A DNA stretch of 64,000 nucleotides, taken from Rossellomorea orangium (GTDB taxonomy: Bacteria; Bacillota; Bacilli; Bacillales; Bacillaceae_B). Positions 25,370 through 34,022 of the stretch are shown in pieces (the stretch's first letter is position 1; every line of letters starts with the position of its first letter). Under the pieces are notes generated by a model, which was not told the DNA's origin, searched no databases, and was given only the letters and a program-made list of their open reading frames with translations. The DNA lies in NCBI RefSeq assembly GCF_019334305.1, contig NZ_JAHWGH010000014.1, forward strand, positions 434,001 through 498,000, written 5' to 3'. The position numbers were made by a program, and so were the translations under genes.

Positions 25370-26444
25370 ACGTACTGCCCTTTCGATAATGTTCATTTTA
25401 CTATTATCAGGCTGCTCCATGCTCCCAACTAAGATTGTCAATGAGATTGGTATGCTGCAGGGCGTCAGCTATGACTCGGCTGACGATGGAGAGGTATTGG
25501 GAACGATTGTATTTCCTATTATTAGAAAAGACATGTCACATTCTGAAGTTCGATCTTCCTTAGGACAAACCAGTAAAGAAATTCGGACTAACTTAAATAA
25601 TGAAACACGATTGAGCTTAGTCAGTGGTCAGCTACGATTTGCTCTTTACGGGAGAACTCTCGCGGAAAAGGGGATCAATGATTTTGTAGATACGCTGAAT
25701 CGTGACCCCTCCATCGGAAGTATTGTTCAAGTAGCCATTGTGGACGGGAGTGCGAATGAGTTATTAAATTCAAATAAACTGCAGAATGAGAATATCTCCA
25801 TTTATCTTCAAGAATTATTGGATCATAACATGGAATCAGGGCAGCTCCCGCATACCAATTTACAGACGTTTTTATTTCAATTGCATCAAATCGGACAGGA
25901 TCCTTATCTACCAATAATGAACAATGTAAATGGCAACATCAAAATCACGGGAATGGCCTTTTTTCGCTATGATAAATTTATTACAGCCATACCGATGGAA
26001 GATGTATATAGTTTCAAGACATTGGTGGATAAAGATAAAAACGATGGGATCCAAGGGTATACGTTTGAAAATGGGGACAAAGTGGTTCTCGAAACGCTGG
26101 AATCAAAGCCAACATATACCGTCAACATCGTCCAGGGAAAACCGGAGTTTACTATTAATCTAAAAATGAAAACCAGACTATTGGAATATGCCCCTACAAA
26201 GGGGAAAAGGCAGGCTTTTGATAAAAAGAAATACAAAGGGAAGATCGAGAAACAAATAGAAGAAAAATCCAACAAAATCATCACACAATTTAAGGAACAT
26301 AATGTGGATCCATTAGGGTTAGGTGCAAAATATAAGGAACAATATCGCAAATTTAATAAAAAACAGTGGGAAGCGTATTATCCAACCGTACCGGTTTCCG
26401 TTAAGGCAAAAATCGATATCCAACAAACAGGGACCGTCGACTAA
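25362..26444 (+). CDS. Spore germinant receptor subunit C (GerC lipoprotein), operon 1
   Basis: 360 aa from GTG 25362, inside the end of the B gene. Signal peptide with lipobox LLLSGC, so Cys 18 is lipidated. The three-domain Ger(x)C body follows: GMLQGVSYDSADDGEVLGTIVFP at the start, DPYLPIMNNVNGNIKITGMAFFRYDKF in the middle, and the C-terminal KIEKQIEEKSNKIITQFKEHNVDPLGLG. The subunit is needed for receptor function at the outer face of the inner spore membrane. Last gene, followed by a shared terminator. Confidence 0.93.
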   Translation: MVKRTALSIMFILLLSGCSMLPTKIVNEIGMLQGVSYDSADDGEVLGTIVFPIIRKDMSHSEVRSSLGQTSKEIRTNLNNETRLSLVSGQLRFALYGRTLAEKGINDFVDTLNRDPSIGSIVQVAIVDGSANELLNSNKLQNENISIYLQELLDHNMESGQLPHTNLQTFLFQLHQIGQDPYLPIMNNVNGNIKITGMAFFRYDKFITAIPMEDVYSFKTLVDKDKNDGIQGYTFENGDKVVLETLESKPTYTVNIVQGKPEFTINLKMKTRLLEYAPTKGKRQAFDKKKYKGKIEKQIEEKSNKIITQFKEHNVDPLGLGAKYKEQYRKFNKKQWEAYYPTVPVSVKAKIDIQQTGTVD

Positions 26445-26468
26445 AGGCATATAAAATATTTTAAAAAA

Positions 26469-26507
26469 AGAGAAGCAATCTTCACTTTATGGTGGATTGC
26501 TTCTCTT
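26469..26507. terminator. Bidirectional terminator between gerC-1 and the collagen-like gene
   Basis: GAGAAGCAATC(C) pairs with GATTGCTTCTC. The left flank is A-rich (TTTTTTT on the minus strand) and the right flank is TTGAC. It is strongest as terminator of the minus-strand collagen-like gene. Confidence 0.8.
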
Positions 26508-26549
26508 GACATGCTTATACGACGATGGCCCACACAATCGTTTAAACGA

Positions 26550-27638
26550 TTAAGGTTCAAACATCACCGTCTTCGTCCCTGTTAATGCATTTTCATTGGT
26601 TACAAAATAGTAGTTCGAAGCTCCATCTACTCTTAATGGCCCTGTCCATTCGATGCTATCGAAATCACTATTGTATATCCCGATTGGCGGTAAATCGCTT
26701 CCCACCTCAGGAATCGTGACGTTGCCCCGGAACCAAGTGGCGTTAATATGATTATAGGCGGCAACAGCTATTTCACCGTCTGCGCGGGAGTCGACCATCC
26801 GCTGAATCCTTAATCCATCATGAACCATGCGGTTGATCCGGGTACCGTAAAGATAAGCGTTCACATCTCCCATGTGGCCAGCCTGACGGATTTCTCCTAC
26901 TACTCTTGCATTTAACAGTTGAAAATCAACGGTGGTAACCGGATCGACTTCGTCCACATTTTGAAAGGCGATATCCCCACTGATCATCGCACCGTCTGTG
27001 TAATTGGAACTGGTGCTGACCGAAGTCCCGTTGTTGATGGTCCCCACTACGGTCACGGGACTGGCCACAAATTCCGGTCCTTGCGACGTGTACGCCTGTT
27101 CGGCCGTTCGACTGGTCTGAATGGTGATGCTTCTTGCAACAGATGAAGCAAAATCGGCTTGACTCGAATCGCCGAGCTCCCATGGTCCGACTCCCAACAT
27201 TTGAACATGGCGAGCAGGCGGGATGACCACATCTTCGTTAAAGGCAGAGTTTGCAGCGATGAGAACCATGATCCTCGCCCTCATCCCGGATTCAACGGCC
27301 TCTGCACTATTCGTTCCGGCATCAATGGCTGCCTGGAGCGACGTGTACGGATCCGATGGGGTTCCATCCCCCGGACCGGCTGCGTTTGAATCTGCCCAAA
27401 TCACCAGTTCGCCCCATTCAAAGACTCCCGGCCCTTGTTCACCTTGGGGTCCCTGTTCTCCCTGCGGTCCTGCAACACCCGGAACCCCCTGGGGTCCCTC
27501 TGGTCCCGGCGGCCCTGGAGGACCTTCACAAGTAAAAGGATAGAAATCACAGCCTTGGGGAGGAAGGGGAACAGAATTCGGATTGACTGCTCCCCCTCTT
27601 CTAAGCTTTGGTATTAGATCATCATTAAATTTTTTCAT
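26550..27638 (-). CDS. Collagen-like protein with beta-helix C-domain, probably spore surface
   Basis: 362 aa from ATG 27638, six bases after GAGGTG. The N-terminal 40 residues (FNDDLIPKLRRGG..., ending in a Cys-Pro-rich stretch with two Cys) resemble leader regions of Bacillus collagen-like spore proteins. Then come 11 Gly-X-Y triplets (about 39-71: GPP GPP GPE GPQ GVP GVA GPQ and so on), enough for a short triple helix. The C-terminal 285 residues start VIWADSNAAGPGDGTPSDPYTSLQAAID, typical of right-handed parallel beta-helix or pectin-lyase-like folds, with many strand repeats. Its place beside a ger operon fits a spore coat or exosporium role. A phage tail-like origin is the alternative. 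Confidence 0.8.
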   Translation of the reverse strand: MKKFNDDLIPKLRRGGAVNPNSVPLPPQGCDFYPFTCEGPPGPPGPEGPQGVPGVAGPQGEQGPQGEQGPGVFEWGELVIWADSNAAGPGDGTPSDPYTSLQAAIDAGTNSAEAVESGMRARIMVLIAANSAFNEDVVIPPARHVQMLGVGPWELGDSSQADFASSVARSITIQTSRTAEQAYTSQGPEFVASPVTVVGTINNGTSVSTSSNYTDGAMISGDIAFQNVDEVDPVTTVDFQLLNARVVGEIRQAGHMGDVNAYLYGTRINRMVHDGLRIQRMVDSRADGEIAVAAYNHINATWFRGNVTIPEVGSDLPPIGIYNSDFDSIEWTGPLRVDGASNYYFVTNENALTGTKTVMFEP

Positions 27639-27778
27639 CGTTTTCACCTCTACACCATTCTATTCGGGTGATTGGGAGAGGTATGGACGAGTCATGGAAA
27701 ATAAACGAAAACCTATGTCCCTTTTATCCATCATTAGTATGAATCAACTATTTTTTCCCTTACATTTAGAACCAAATG

Positions 27779-29065
27779 TCACCATTCATCTCCTCTGGCT
27801 TCTTTCCGATAGTATATAAGGGATTTTCTTCTATACACACTTAAAAATAAACCTACTACGATAAACGTCTGTAATGTCGGGTTCAACCCATAACTTACGA
27901 ATGGGAGGGACATCCCCGTGTGAGGCAGCCAGCCCATGATCATTCCTACATTGTAGAGGAATTGGGTTGAGAATAATGTGACTCCGCCAATGATGATCGA
28001 TTGTCCCAATGGATCCTTGATAGATCGGATGTGGCGCAGCATCCGGTACATAATGAATAGTCCCGTCAGGATGAGGACACCGCCTGTTATCCACCCGTAA
28101 TAATAGGTAATCGTTGTAAGGGCAAAATTTGTATGCCCTTCATTGATCGGCTCCATGCCTCCCCCTACTCCGAACCACCCTCCTCTTGCCAAAAGTTCTT
28201 GATTACGCAAGTACATGTAACCAAGATTACTTCTGTACTCTTCTGGGTGAATGAAGGCATACAGCCTACCCAGTTGATAGGATTCGGCATTGAATATCAT
28301 AATTCCGACCAAGGCTCCTATTAACGCATAACCCCACATGATAACCTTTCTTTTGTCTTTAAAACGTCCCCACAACAACGCTGTTAAAGTCAATGTAAAT
28401 ACGAATACAGCAGGTAAACTGGGCAGCATCATCAAAGAACAAAGGCTTATCACTACAATAGGAAGAACCCACCAAGATGCAGTCTTGGCGTTACCTAAGT
28501 ATGTCATCCAACTCAAGACTAGCGCAGTGACAGCGACTGAACTATCGATCGTGAAACTTGCGATTCTGAAATGGGCTTCCCCATTTATATACGTATTGGG
28601 AAAGAACATCAAAGCAATCAGAATGAAAGCCGTACCACCATAAATCCACCATCTGAATACACGGAGTTTCCGGTAATCAAATAACATCAGTAATGCAGCA
28701 AGGAAGATGCCGATTAGAAGATAGGTGATTTCCCTCAATAGAAAGCCATTATCATTATACAATTCTGGACTCACATGCATGCTGGGAAGAACCCCAATGG
28801 ACGAGATCAACAGAACCAACCCGATCATGATCCAATCCACACGAGGACGATGAAGCTTATTCATTTCCATCCCAAGGCGTTCTGCACTTCCCATTTGCTT
28901 AATCGCTTTATCTTCCGCAGCCCGTTCATCCATACCGGCTATTGTTAAGCTCCTTACCTCCTCTTCCAGGTGATGGTGAAGCTCATCGGCGACGAACTGT
29001 TTCGCTTCTTTCGACCTCACTTGACGGAGCACACGGTTTAAATAATCCATTCTCGTTTCCTTCAT
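27779..29065 (-). CDS. SEDS-family (FtsW/RodA/SpoVE-like) protein with permease-prefix domain, catalytic Asp lost
   Basis: 428 aa. Residues 1-75 are a soluble helical permease-prefix domain (LNRVLRQVRSKEAKQFVADEL, EDKAIKQMGSAERLG). Residues 77-420 are about ten membrane helices of the SEDS peptidoglycan polymerase fold: GYMYLRNQELLARGGWFGVGGG, MIMGWLPHTGMSLPFVSYG. In FtsW, RodA and SpoVE the segment after this loop reads (H/Q)TDFIF..EELG and its Asp is required for glycan polymerisation. Here it reads HTNFAL..YYYG (N313). The PSE motif is also changed to SSV. Polymerase activity is therefore doubtful. Last gene after sigma and PadR genes. Confidence 0.85.
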   Translation of the reverse strand: MKETRMDYLNRVLRQVRSKEAKQFVADELHHHLEEEVRSLTIAGMDERAAEDKAIKQMGSAERLGMEMNKLHRPRVDWIMIGLVLLISSIGVLPSMHVSPELYNDNGFLLREITYLLIGIFLAALLMLFDYRKLRVFRWWIYGGTAFILIALMFFPNTYINGEAHFRIASFTIDSSVAVTALVLSWMTYLGNAKTASWWVLPIVVISLCSLMMLPSLPAVFVFTLTLTALLWGRFKDKRKVIMWGYALIGALVGIMIFNAESYQLGRLYAFIHPEEYRSNLGYMYLRNQELLARGGWFGVGGGMEPINEGHTNFALTTITYYYGWITGGVLILTGLFIMYRMLRHIRSIKDPLGQSIIIGGVTLFSTQFLYNVGMIMGWLPHTGMSLPFVSYGLNPTLQTFIVVGLFLSVYRRKSLIYYRKEARGDEW

Positions 29066-29068
29066 ACC

Positions 29069-29479
29069 TCACTCCCCCTCAAGTAAAGCGTGGAAGGAAA
29101 GATTTTTCACCGTTTTTCCTTCTTCCAGCCGTTGAAGGACTTTCCTTCCACGATTTGATAGTTTGTAGTACTTCCCCTTTTGTTCCCAAGAAGAGTCCAA
29201 CAGCTTGTCCTGTTCCATTTTGTGAAGGGCGGTGTAGAGGAAACCGTGTCTATCCTCATATTGCTTGATTCCCCTGCTGCGAAGATTCTTAAGGAGTTCA
29301 TGTCCGGTTTTCTCTTGAACGAGTAATTGTAGTAAATGCAACAGGATGTCTTGGTCATTTCCTTTGGAGTTCTGTATTCCTCTATTGATCATCTGCTTTT
29401 TCTTTTCTGTAAAAGGCATTTGATTAAATGAACCATGATCCATCGCTTTTCTTAGTCTTTTTAAACGTTCCTCCATCAT
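29069..29479 (-). CDS. PadR-family transcriptional regulator
   Basis: 136 aa. After a helical lead (1-45), the PadR winged helix reads DILLHLLQLLVQEKTGHELLKNL, HGFLYTALHKMEQDKLLDSSWEQKGKYYKLSNRGRKVL. The classical C-terminal dimer helix is short. It starts inside the sigma gene (4-base overlap) and ends 3 bases before the SEDS gene, so the three are one operon. PadR proteins are usually repressors. Here it may tune the SEDS gene or the operon itself. Confidence 0.85.
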   Translation of the reverse strand: MMEERLKRLRKAMDHGSFNQMPFTEKKKQMINRGIQNSKGNDQDILLHLLQLLVQEKTGHELLKNLRSRGIKQYEDRHGFLYTALHKMEQDKLLDSSWEQKGKYYKLSNRGRKVLQRLEEGKTVKNLSFHALLEGE

Positions 29480-30009
29480 CCATTCACCAGACCTTCCTTT
29501 AATAATTGCTTTGCTCTCCTTAATCTTGTTTTTACCGTATTTTCCTTCACACCCAAAAGGATGGAGACCTCTTTTATCGATCGCTCTGCATAGTAATGTA
29601 GATAAATGATTTCTCTATATTTTAATGGAAGTCCGAGCACAGCTCTTTCCAGTTCCCGGTCCTCATTCCTCTGAATGACATCCCCTTCGACTGAACTTCC
29701 GGAACTCATCATCTGAAAATGTTGATCTTCTTCCGTAAACACCTTTCGCTTATACCAGCTATTCAAATAATCTTTACAATGATTGATCGCTACCCGCCAT
29801 ATCCACGTACGCAAGGATGACCGGCCTGAAAATGTATCCATCTTCTTGTACACTTTTATAAATATTTCCTGAGTTAGGTCGTCAGCAGCCTGTTCTTGAC
29901 GTACATATGAGAATACTAGCTTCCACACATCCTCCCCATACTGCTCCACGACGTCCTCAATTGTTGCACTTTCCATTGATTTTAATCTCATTTCGGATAG
30001 TTCCCCCAC
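29476..30009 (-). CDS. ECF-type RNA polymerase sigma factor
   Basis: 177 aa from GTG 30009, seven bases after GGGAGG. A GTG five codons upstream and an ATG six codons downstream (29991) are alternatives. Region 2 reads YGEDVWKLVFSYVRQEQAADDLTQEIFIKVYKKMDTF, then SSLRTWIWRVAINHCKDYL. Region 4 reads LPLKYREIIYLHYYAERSIKEVSILLGVKENTVKTRLRRAKQLL. No anti-sigma gene follows. Instead PadR and SEDS genes do. A near-ideal ECF promoter lies just upstream, so it probably drives its own operon. Confidence 0.9.
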   Translation of the reverse strand: MGELSEMRLKSMESATIEDVVEQYGEDVWKLVFSYVRQEQAADDLTQEIFIKVYKKMDTFSGRSSLRTWIWRVAINHCKDYLNSWYKRKVFTEEDQHFQMMSSGSSVEGDVIQRNEDRELERAVLGLPLKYREIIYLHYYAERSIKEVSILLGVKENTVKTRLRRAKQLLKEGLVNG

Positions 30010-30029
30010 TGTCTTCCCTCCCACTTCAT

Positions 30030-30059
30030 TAGACGGAACAAAGTCAGGATAGGTTTTCC
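30030..30059 (-). promoter_or_regulatory. ECF-type autoregulatory promoter of the sigma-PadR-SEDS operon
   Basis: On the minus strand, GGAAAAC (30059-30053), 17 bases, CGTCTA (30035-30030). Both blocks and the spacing match the general ECF consensus (GGAAC / CGTC). It lies 21 bases before the start codon. Confidence 0.7.
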
Positions 30060-30095
30060 AAAAAGTACAGCTTTTGATAAATTTTTAAAAATACC

Positions 30096-30152
30096 ACAGG
30101 GACAGGTCCATTGGCTCACTTAGAGCCGGGGGACCTGTCCCTCTGGCTTTTT
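30096..30152. repeat. Long GGGAC-type inverted repeat, CCAAGG flavour
   Basis: AGGGACAGGTCC...GGCTC, ACTTA loop, GAGCC...GGACCTGTCCCT. Perfect outer 12 and inner 5 pairs, then a T run to the right (GGCTTTTTTTT). It lies between the divergent sigma operon and a small membrane gene. Confidence 0.85.
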
Positions 30153-30294
30153 TTTATATACCATGTTCAATGCACGGTTTTTCACCCATAGTATTCCTCT
30201 TGTTCCACGGATGTAATATAATGGTAAAGAATAGAATGATATATGTGAGGTGAGATCGCCCGTAGGAAATTACACGTCTAAAAGGAGAAAAAAT

Positions 30295-30492
30295 ATGGAA
30301 CTTAAACGAACCGGCCTACTACTATCCTGTCTCGCCATTCTCACCTTTGCCGTGGTGAAGGCGATTGAAGAAGCAGCTCGGTATATGTCAGATGGCTCTT
30401 TCAACTTTATCGGATGGTACCTCTACGCTTTAATTTTTTTGGTTTTCCTGGTTGGAATCACCTGTTTTTTCTACAAAAAACAAGAGTCATAG
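30295..30492 (+). CDS. Small two-helix membrane protein
   Basis: 65 aa from ATG 30295, with AAAGGAG upstream. A longer open frame from 30250 lacks a site. Two hydrophobic segments (about 6-24 and 38-58), with EEAARYMSDGSF between and FYKKQES at the end. No family recognised. The stop lies inside a strong hairpin. Confidence 0.6.
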   Translation: MELKRTGLLLSCLAILTFAVVKAIEEAARYMSDGSFNFIGWYLYALIFLVFLVGITCFFYKKQES

Positions 30493-30512
30493 ACCGCTTC
30501 TATGACTCTTCT
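30482..30512. terminator. Bidirectional hairpin between convergent genes
   Basis: AAGAGTCATAGA, CCGCT loop, TCTATGACTCTT. Perfect 12-bp stem that contains the stop codon of the plus-strand gene and ends 4 bases before the minus-strand kinase stop. Confidence 0.8.
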
Positions 30513-30513
30513 A

Positions 30514-31539
30514 TCAAACTCGATCCAACACTTCAAACGTCTTCCCCGCGACATCCACCTCATACCCTGCTTCAAACTGCCCCATCAATAACCGCAATCC
30601 ATTTTCACGGTCTTTAAGGTTTTCTTTTTCATTCAATAGTTGTATTCCATAGGACGCAATATCCGCTACGACCCTCTCATTCCGGTAATACGCAAGAAGG
30701 ACCGGGTCCAATTCAATTTCTCCATACCCCTTGTAGAAGAGGTCAATGTGTTCTGACTGCTCATCCTTGAAGCACAGGCCCAGTCCGACTCCGGGGAACA
30801 TCAAATCCCTTTCGACCGGCGCCATGACCGGATCGTCCCAATCGACGATGAACATGTTCCCATGTTGATCGATCATCACATTCCCAGGATGGATATCCCC
30901 GTGGCACATCACAAATTTGCTTTGATCCGTCCCTTGCAATTGCCGTCCAAGCTCCTCGGTCCGCTCCACCAGTGTCAGGATGTCCTTTCGTTTCCTTTTC
31001 CAAAAATCGGTGAGCTTCTGTGTCACTTCGTCTCGTGGACGGTCTGCATCAATTTCCCGGTCCAGTTCCCTAACTTTCTCACACCAGGGACCAGAGAAAT
31101 CCTCTTGACGCAGTTGCTCTTGTAGTTCAATAGGGATACTTACAGAGTGAATGGATTTAAGGATGTGCCCGAATTGAATCGATTGTTTCTCGCTCAAAGA
31201 CGTTTCAAAACCCGTTTTCCCCTCGACGAACGGAGAAAGGATCCAGTAGTACCCTTCAAGATGCATGACCAGCTCATGACTTTTCCCAGGAATCGGAGGG
31301 ATGACGGATTCGATCCCTTTCATGCCAAGCTGATGAGTGATGTTGATCCCCGTTTCATTGAATGAACCCTGAATCAACTTAAGAAAATAGGTGTCTTCAT
31401 GACCGGATTCCAATCGGTATACCGCTGCCTTGGGATCGTGTCCAATGGGCAGAAAGGTCACCTCGTTCACATATACATCATAGAGATCCTTTAATCCATC
31501 CTTGATTTTCTCATAGGACAGATCTGGTTTTCTTAACAT
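30514..31539 (-). CDS. APH-family phosphotransferase
   Basis: 341 aa. Aminoglycoside phosphotransferase/choline kinase-like fold. The N-lobe has TYFLKLIQGSF (ATP-binding Lys 54). The catalytic Brenner motif is HGDIHPGNVMI (H213 to I223) and the metal Asp is D233 in IVDWDDP. The layout is closest to spectinomycin phosphotransferase-like and homoserine-kinase-like proteins, but the substrate is unknown, and resistance should not be assumed. Its start overlaps the YCII gene by 7 bases, so the two are translated together. Confidence 0.85.
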   Translation of the reverse strand: MLRKPDLSYEKIKDGLKDLYDVYVNEVTFLPIGHDPKAAVYRLESGHEDTYFLKLIQGSFNETGINITHQLGMKGIESVIPPIPGKSHELVMHLEGYYWILSPFVEGKTGFETSLSEKQSIQFGHILKSIHSVSIPIELQEQLRQEDFSGPWCEKVRELDREIDADRPRDEVTQKLTDFWKRKRKDILTLVERTEELGRQLQGTDQSKFVMCHGDIHPGNVMIDQHGNMFIVDWDDPVMAPVERDLMFPGVGLGLCFKDEQSEHIDLFYKGYGEIELDPVLLAYYRNERVVADIASYGIQLLNEKENLKDRENGLRLLMGQFEAGYEVDVAGKTFEVLDRV

Positions 31540-31907
31540 CCATTTACTCCCCTATAGGAATGAACCCGGTGGATTTCAAGTCTCCAGCCGAACTCCTCCC
31601 CCGCTTCCACTTGGACCGATGGATGAAGAGCCGCTACCTGAATGGCTTCTTCTATCGTCTCCGCTTCAATGATGAACACGCTTCCGATCTTTTCTGCGCC
31701 CGCTTGAGGGTCTATCACCTTCACATGCCCGCCGCTTCTCCTTAACTGTTTCGCCCCTTGTTCCACGCCCACGTCCAGCAGTACTTTATCTGTCTTGTAA
31801 AATGTATCAAGATGGGGTCCGCACTCTGACATGATCGTATCAATTTCTTCCATTGATTTTGCATCCATTTTCTCCGCATTGTAGTAGCCTACGCATAGGA
31901 ATTTCAT
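31533..31907 (-). CDS. YCII-related protein
   Basis: 124 aa from ATG 31907 (MKFLCVGYYNAEKM), with AAAGGAG upstream. Ferredoxin-like dimeric alpha-beta barrel of the YCII/DGPF type, with VLLDVGVEQGAKQLRRSGGHVKVIDP and the FIIEAETIEEAIQVAALHP segment typical of the family. Family members are small, often of unknown function, sometimes fused to sigma factors. First gene of a two-gene unit with the APH-family kinase. Confidence 0.8.
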   Translation of the reverse strand: MKFLCVGYYNAEKMDAKSMEEIDTIMSECGPHLDTFYKTDKVLLDVGVEQGAKQLRRSGGHVKVIDPQAGAEKIGSVFIIEAETIEEAIQVAALHPSVQVEAGEEFGWRLEIHRVHSYRGVNGC

Positions 31908-31965
31908 GGGATCCTCTCCTTTTCTTGTCCCCATACCATTCTACATCATGTGCCTTTGCTCCTCT

Positions 31966-32010
31966 AAAAAAGAAACAGATCCGCATTTACCAAACATGCA
32001 GATCTGTCTC
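31966..32010 (-). terminator. Rho-independent terminator of the AlkD-like gene
   Basis: On the minus strand, GAGACAGATCTGCAT pairs with ATGCGGATCTGTTTC (one mismatch), then TTTTTT. Confidence 0.85.
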
Positions 32011-32012
32011 TA

Positions 32013-32720
32013 TTAACACCTCACATACTTCCTCTTAAACCCGATCCGTCCCTTCTCCATCTGCTTCTCAATATCTTCGGCCGCCTTCAGGATACTGTTC
32101 TTCTTCCCTTCCCGTACCATTTCAACCGGCCCGATTTCCTTCGCCGTCTGGAGCGCTTGTTCATGAAGGGGCACATAGGAAACGCCTACTGTCGTGACGA
32201 AGTTATTCATCGAGGATTTCGTCCGCTCCGGTGCGTCATGAATGGTGTCTTTCACTTTCTGAAGCATTCCGGCAAGTTTCGTTTCGGAAAACGCTTCGTC
32301 CTTCCGGTTCCCCAGCAGCCAGCAGTAGCAGCTCCACCCCGCTGACATCTTCAGTTCTTCCCCGCTCTCGATCCATTTATCGGCCACTTCTTGAGCGATA
32401 TCAGATTCTGATAGCGTGACCGCCACCACGTAGTCCGACAGCATATAGAAGTAGGCTGCTTCGATCCAGCGTTCAAAGTCCGCCTCGGTCATCTCTTTCG
32501 GATCGGCAATGATGCCGGCAAAGTACATGGCATCGTAATTCCCTGTTGCGTATAATTCCTCCGCAAGTGCCTGATCCTTCTTGATTTTCTTCGCGATGGG
32601 CTTCATGGCACCTGTTGCGACACCGAACACCGGCTCATGGGCACCATTCGATATGTACATTTTCTTACTTCGTTCCTTGCCGAGGGCTTCGAGCTCACTC
32701 ATGACGGTTTCCAGATCCAT
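32013..32720 (-). CDS. AlkD-like DNA alkylation repair / HEAT protein
   Basis: 235 aa from ATG 32720, nine bases after GGAA. An in-frame GTG three codons upstream is too close. An all-helical, HEAT-like solenoid with the AlkD-family pattern: PVFGVATGAMKPIAKKIKKD, LAEELYATGNYDAMYFAGIIAD, DYVVAVTLSESDIAQEVADKW. Classical AlkD removes alkylated purines, but this shorter form is a diverged group and I cannot confirm the catalytic Asp/Trp. Single gene. Confidence 0.75.
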   Translation of the reverse strand: MDLETVMSELEALGKERSKKMYISNGAHEPVFGVATGAMKPIAKKIKKDQALAEELYATGNYDAMYFAGIIADPKEMTEADFERWIEAAYFYMLSDYVVAVTLSESDIAQEVADKWIESGEELKMSAGWSCYCWLLGNRKDEAFSETKLAGMLQKVKDTIHDAPERTKSSMNNFVTTVGVSYVPLHEQALQTAKEIGPVEMVREGKKNSILKAAEDIEKQMEKGRIGFKRKYVRC

Positions 32721-32907
32721 CCTATTCACTTCCTTATCTTAAAATTACAATAAAACAGCATTGATCGGAGCATATCTTCGTATTTCATATTGTCTTCTCT
32801 ATTTAGTTCATATAATGTCTACTGTCTTAATATACCTATTCTACCTCAAAAGGCCTTTTCCTTTTCATGATAAAAAAAGAGCTTCCATAAGAGACTCTTT
32901 TATGATT

Positions 32908-32949
32908 AAAAGGTCCGTCCCTCAAACCCTATCGAGGGACGGACCTTTT
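32908..32949. repeat. GGGAC-type palindrome, GAGGGACGGACCT flavour (terminator-like)
   Basis: AAAAGGTCCGTCCCTC, 10-base loop, GAGGGACGGACCTTTT. Perfect 16-bp stem just after the EamA stop, with T's at both ends, so it can work on either strand. Confidence 0.9.
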
Positions 32950-32952
32950 CAG

Positions 32953-33843
32953 TTATTCGCCTGAAGCCTGAACTCTATGTTTCATCTTACTATTCCCGAT
33001 GACAATCCCACAAAGTATGATTCCGACGCCAATCCATTGCAGTGCACGGACCTCTTCATGAAGCACGAGAAAGGACATCAGTACAGCCACCGGAAGTTCG
33101 GATGCCGTTAAGATCGTGCCAAGTCCTGGTCCCACTTTGGGCATTCCGATTGAGAATAGAAGGGGTGGTAAAGCAACACCAAACAAGCCAAGTATGACAC
33201 CATACCGCATCACACCCGTTAAAGTAGGAATATCCAATAGGAACACAGGCGGAAATAGTAAAAAGACAACAAGTAAACCACCGGTTGAGAGGATTGCACT
33301 TTTTAAGACGGGTGGAATATCTTTCCCAACAGAGCTGCTGAGGGACAGAAACGTCGCGAAGGAAATAGCTGCCAGCCCTCCCCAGACTGCTCCTTCCACC
33401 GAGAATGACACATTCCCTTGTAAGAGGGCACCTGACGCTAATAGGGAGCCGATAAGTAAAATGATGATCGAGACTATTTTCCCTTTAGTTGGTTTTTTCT
33501 TAAAGAAGACCCATTCAATCAACGTACCAATCCAAACAAATTGAAACAAGAAAATAATAGCAAGGGAAGCGTTCAGTGTTTCTAACGCTTGATAATACAC
33601 TACCCCTGTCAATCCAAATGGAACTCCAGACACTAATAGTTTAAAAGCTTGAATGAGAGAAATACGTTTCTTCCTTGTGAACAGAACCAGAAGCCATATA
33701 AGTATAGTACCAAATAAAAACTGTCCACCCGTTACCTCTGTTACTGAAAAACCGGCTGAATAAGCCAATTTCACAAAAGTCGATAATATCCCATAACAGC
33801 ATCCACCCAGAAAGACAAGGAACGCATAATGCCAAGCTTTCAT
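32953..33843 (-). CDS. EamA/DMT-family transporter
   Basis: 296 aa, ten membrane helices in two EamA repeats (about 5-140 and 150-285). The second repeat ends with ILTASELPVAVLMSFLVLHEEVRALQWIGVGIILCGIVIGN, a family signature. It moves small metabolites across the cytoplasmic membrane, but the substrate is unknown. GGAGG precedes the ATG. Single gene between the ger operon 2 terminator and its own palindrome. Confidence 0.88.
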   Translation of the reverse strand: MKAWHYAFLVFLGGCCYGILSTFVKLAYSAGFSVTEVTGGQFLFGTILIWLLVLFTRKKRISLIQAFKLLVSGVPFGLTGVVYYQALETLNASLAIIFLFQFVWIGTLIEWVFFKKKPTKGKIVSIIILLIGSLLASGALLQGNVSFSVEGAVWGGLAAISFATFLSLSSSVGKDIPPVLKSAILSTGGLLVVFLLFPPVFLLDIPTLTGVMRYGVILGLFGVALPPLLFSIGMPKVGPGLGTILTASELPVAVLMSFLVLHEEVRALQWIGVGIILCGIVIGNSKMKHRVQASGE

Positions 33844-33869
33844 TTTCCAGCCTCCTTCTTTTCAAATAA

Positions 33870-33908
33870 AAAAGCCACACAATCGATCATTCAATCGATT
33901 GTGTGGCG
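33870..33908 (-). terminator. Rho-independent terminator of ger operon 2
   Basis: On the minus strand, GCCACACAATCGAT pairs with ATCGATTGTGTGGC (14 bp, perfect), then TTTTTTATTT. Confidence 0.93.
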
Positions 33909-34022
33909 AAAATAGAGCGTTCACTCTACAAAAATCCACTTCCGTTAAGGTTTTAGTATGAACTATCTTTTAGTATAAGAAACACACATTTCCAGGTCAA
34001 GATATGATCTGAAAATAACATC

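Noticed and set aside
27661..27819. A short plus-strand frame (MENKRKPMSLLSII...) with GAGAGG upstream
   Set aside because: The distance from the site is poor and the second half runs antisense over the SEDS gene. Hydrophobic by chance.
30514..31539. Calling the APH-family kinase an antibiotic-resistance gene
   Set aside because: The fold is shared by many metabolite kinases, and nothing in the context (no mobile element, sits with a YCII gene) supports resistance.
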